Positions 4,027 to 5,544 of a stretch of 5,544 nucleotides of DNA are shown here, piece after piece. Numbering within the stretch: the stretch's first letter is position 1; each line of letters opens with the position of its first letter. The position numbers were made by a program, and so were the translations under genes. Source of the stretch: Candidatus Aminicenantota bacterium (lineage in GTDB: Bacteria; Acidobacteriota; Aminicenantia; Aminicenantales; Aminicenantaceae); assembly GCA_030633795.1 (NCBI GenBank), contig DAOWCB010000119.1, positions 1-5,544 of the forward strand, given 5' to 3'. The notes under the pieces were generated by a model. It saw only the letters and a list, made by a program, of their open reading frames with translations, did not search any database and was not told the origin of the DNA.

Positions 4027-5544
4027 ATGAAAAACATCCGGAATTTTTCGATCATTGCGCATATCGACCATGGCAAATCCACCCTTGCAGACAGGTTGAT
4101 CGAAAGAACCGGGACTCTTTCTTCCCGTGAGCTGCGGGACCAAGTGCTTGATACGATGGACCTGGAAAGGGAAAAAGGGATCACGATCAAAGCCCAGACT
4201 GCACGTCTCCATTATCATTCACCAGCCAATAAAGATTATGTTCTCAATTTGATCGATACGCCCGGCCACGTCGATTTTTCCTACGAGGTTTCACGGAGCC
4301 TTGCCGCCTGCGAAGGGGCCCTTCTTCTGATCGATGCCTCTCAAGGTGTCGAAGCTCAAACTCTTGCCAATACTTACCTGGCTCTCCAGAATGACCTTGT
4401 TCTTATCCCGGTGATCAACAAGGTTGATCTCTCTCAGGCGAATCCAGATCTGGCGCTCGAACAACTGGAGAACATCATCGGCCTCAAGAGCGAGGAAGCG
4501 ATTCTGGCCAGCGCCAAAACGGGATTTGGCGTTGATGAAATCTTTTCTTCTATCGTTGAGCGTATTCCTCAACCATCTGGCGATCGGGATGCTCCTTTGA
4601 AGGCATTATTGATCGACTCTTGGTTTGACTCCTACAGGGGTGTGATCATACTGGTGCGTGTGTTTGACGGTGTCATGGGGACCGGAGCACGGATCGAACT
4701 AATGGCCAGTCAAGCCACTTATACCGTGGAGGAAGTGGGTTATTTTACTCCAAAGCAAAAAAATGTCAACTCGCTTTCTGCCGGAGAAGTTGGCTATGTC
4801 ATTGCAGGCATAAAAGAATTGAGTCATGCATGCGTCGGAGACACGCTCACAGAAAAAAACAGGAGAACCAAACTTTCCCTACCAGGATTCAAAGATGTCA
4901 AATCCATGGTCTTTTGCGGGATGTATCCTGCCGGCGAAACCAGTGTGGAAGACCTTCGTAAAGCGTTGGAAAAACTCCGGCTCAATGATTTTTCCTTCCA
5001 GTATGAACCCGAAAATTCTCCCGCTTTAGGCTTGGGATTCCGATGTGGATTTTTAGGAATCCTCCACAGAGAAATCATCCAGGAGCGCCTTGAACGAGAG
5101 TTCGATATCGACCTCATCACCACCGCTCCGAGTGTGAGTTTCCTTGTGACGACCGACGAGGGAGAGGACGTAGAAATCCACAATCCTTCAGAGCTTCCTC
5201 CTGCAAACAAAGTCGAGAAGATTGAAGAACCTGTGATCGAAGCTTTGATTCTGGTCCCCGAGAAATATCTGGGATCTGTCCTCAAGCTACTGGAGAGCCG
5301 CCGGGGTGAACAGAAAAAAATGGAATATGTGAGCTCCCAGCGGATATTTTTGACCTACCGACTTCCTCTTAATGAGATTGTGTTCGATTTTTATAACAAT
5401 CTGAAATCTGTCTCCCAGGGTTACGCTTCTATGGATTATGAGTTCGAGGGATATCGCGAAGCATCATTGGTTAAACTGGACATTCTGGTGAACAGAGAAC
5501 CTGTGGATTGCCTGTCATTGATCGTTCACAAGGACAAGGCCTAC
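4027..5544 (+). CDS. lepA: Elongation factor 4 (LepA), ribosome-associated translational GTPase (partial, C-terminus beyond window)
   Basis: 506 codons of lepA are present; family members are about 600 residues, so roughly 95 are missing past the right edge. LepA binds the ribosome in an EF-G-like way and is implicated in back-translocation, recovery under ionic stress and 30S assembly. GTPase motifs are all intact: G1 AHIDHGKST (11-19), G2 GITIKAQT (51-58), G3 DTPGH (77-81), G4 NKVD (131-134) and G5 SAK (162-164). The EF-Tu-like domain 2 follows from about 190, then the EF-G-like domains III and V with VFCGMYPAG (295-303), LGLGFRCGFLGILH (334-347) and LESRRGEQKKMEY (422-434). The window ends inside the start of the LepA-specific C-terminal domain (VDCLSLIVHKDKAY). 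The ATG at 4027 gives the standard N-terminus. An in-frame ATG at 3997 is possible, but would add ten atypical residues. The ribosome site of the chosen start is weak. tatA is divergent upstream. Confidence 0.97.
   Translation, partial: MKNIRNFSIIAHIDHGKSTLADRLIERTGTLSSRELRDQVLDTMDLEREKGITIKAQTARLHYHSPANKDYVLNLIDTPGHVDFSYEVSRSLAACEGALLLIDASQGVEAQTLANTYLALQNDLVLIPVINKVDLSQANPDLALEQLENIIGLKSEEAILASAKTGFGVDEIFSSIVERIPQPSGDRDAPLKALLIDSWFDSYRGVIILVRVFDGVMGTGARIELMASQATYTVEEVGYFTPKQKNVNSLSAGEVGYVIAGIKELSHACVGDTLTEKNRRTKLSLPGFKDVKSMVFCGMYPAGETSVEDLRKALEKLRLNDFSFQYEPENSPALGLGFRCGFLGILHREIIQERLEREFDIDLITTAPSVSFLVTTDEGEDVEIHNPSELPPANKVEKIEEPVIEALILVPEKYLGSVLKLLESRRGEQKKMEYVSSQRIFLTYRLPLNEIVFDFYNNLKSVSQGYASMDYEFEGYREASLVKLDILVNREPVDCLSLIVHKDKAY

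Noticed and set aside
4824..5285. A 153-codon minus-strand open frame inside lepA.
   Set aside because: The sequence is low-complexity Ser/Arg-rich, typical of antisense shadow, and lies within conserved LepA domains.

Overview
The window is ordinary bacterial chromosome holding five clearly supported protein genes. From left to right these are the 5' end of a TonB-dependent outer-membrane receptor gene (minus), a ROK-family sugar kinase (minus), a coiled-coil/SAM-methyltransferase fusion (minus), a tatA-type twin-arginine translocase subunit (minus), and most of lepA/elongation factor 4 (plus, running off the right edge). The outer-membrane receptor implies a diderm. Its layout (signal peptide, carboxypeptidase-regulatory-like domain, then plug) is the Oar-like type abundant in Acidobacteriota and relatives such as Aminicenantia, and also found in Bacteroidota and Myxococcota. 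Moderate GC, strong AGGAGG ribosome sites and a good sigma-54 promoter match fit that placement. The lineage is an inference and was not tested by any search.

Layout. Positions 1-792 hold the receptor N-terminus, with its start codon and ribosome site intact. Positions 793-1180 are an AT-rich gap that should contain the receptor's promoter and leader: a -24/-12 promoter match at 980-996, then about 177 nt of predicted leader with a short hairpin and a 21-codon mini-ORF. Positions 1181-2077 encode the sugar kinase. Positions 2078-2473 are a second gap with no recognised gene, containing an 8-bp inverted repeat and an unconvincing 59-codon ORF. Positions 2474-3879 hold a two-gene unit, tatA then the methyltransferase, joined by an ATGA stop/start overlap. 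Positions 3880-4026 form a short divergent promoter region, and lepA starts at 4027.

Functional links. The tatA-methyltransferase overlap is the only firm operon. The methyltransferase resembles enzymes encoded in polysaccharide and O-antigen loci, so a cell-surface glycan role is plausible. The kinase and receptor share a strand but are separated by 388 bp, so a shared sugar-uptake role is only a guess. LepA is a housekeeping translation GTPase. I found no CRISPR array, insertion sequence, tRNA, rRNA or convincing new defence or mobile system. The most interesting points are the apparent sigma-54 control and leader of the receptor gene, and the coiled-coil methyltransferase translationally coupled to tatA.
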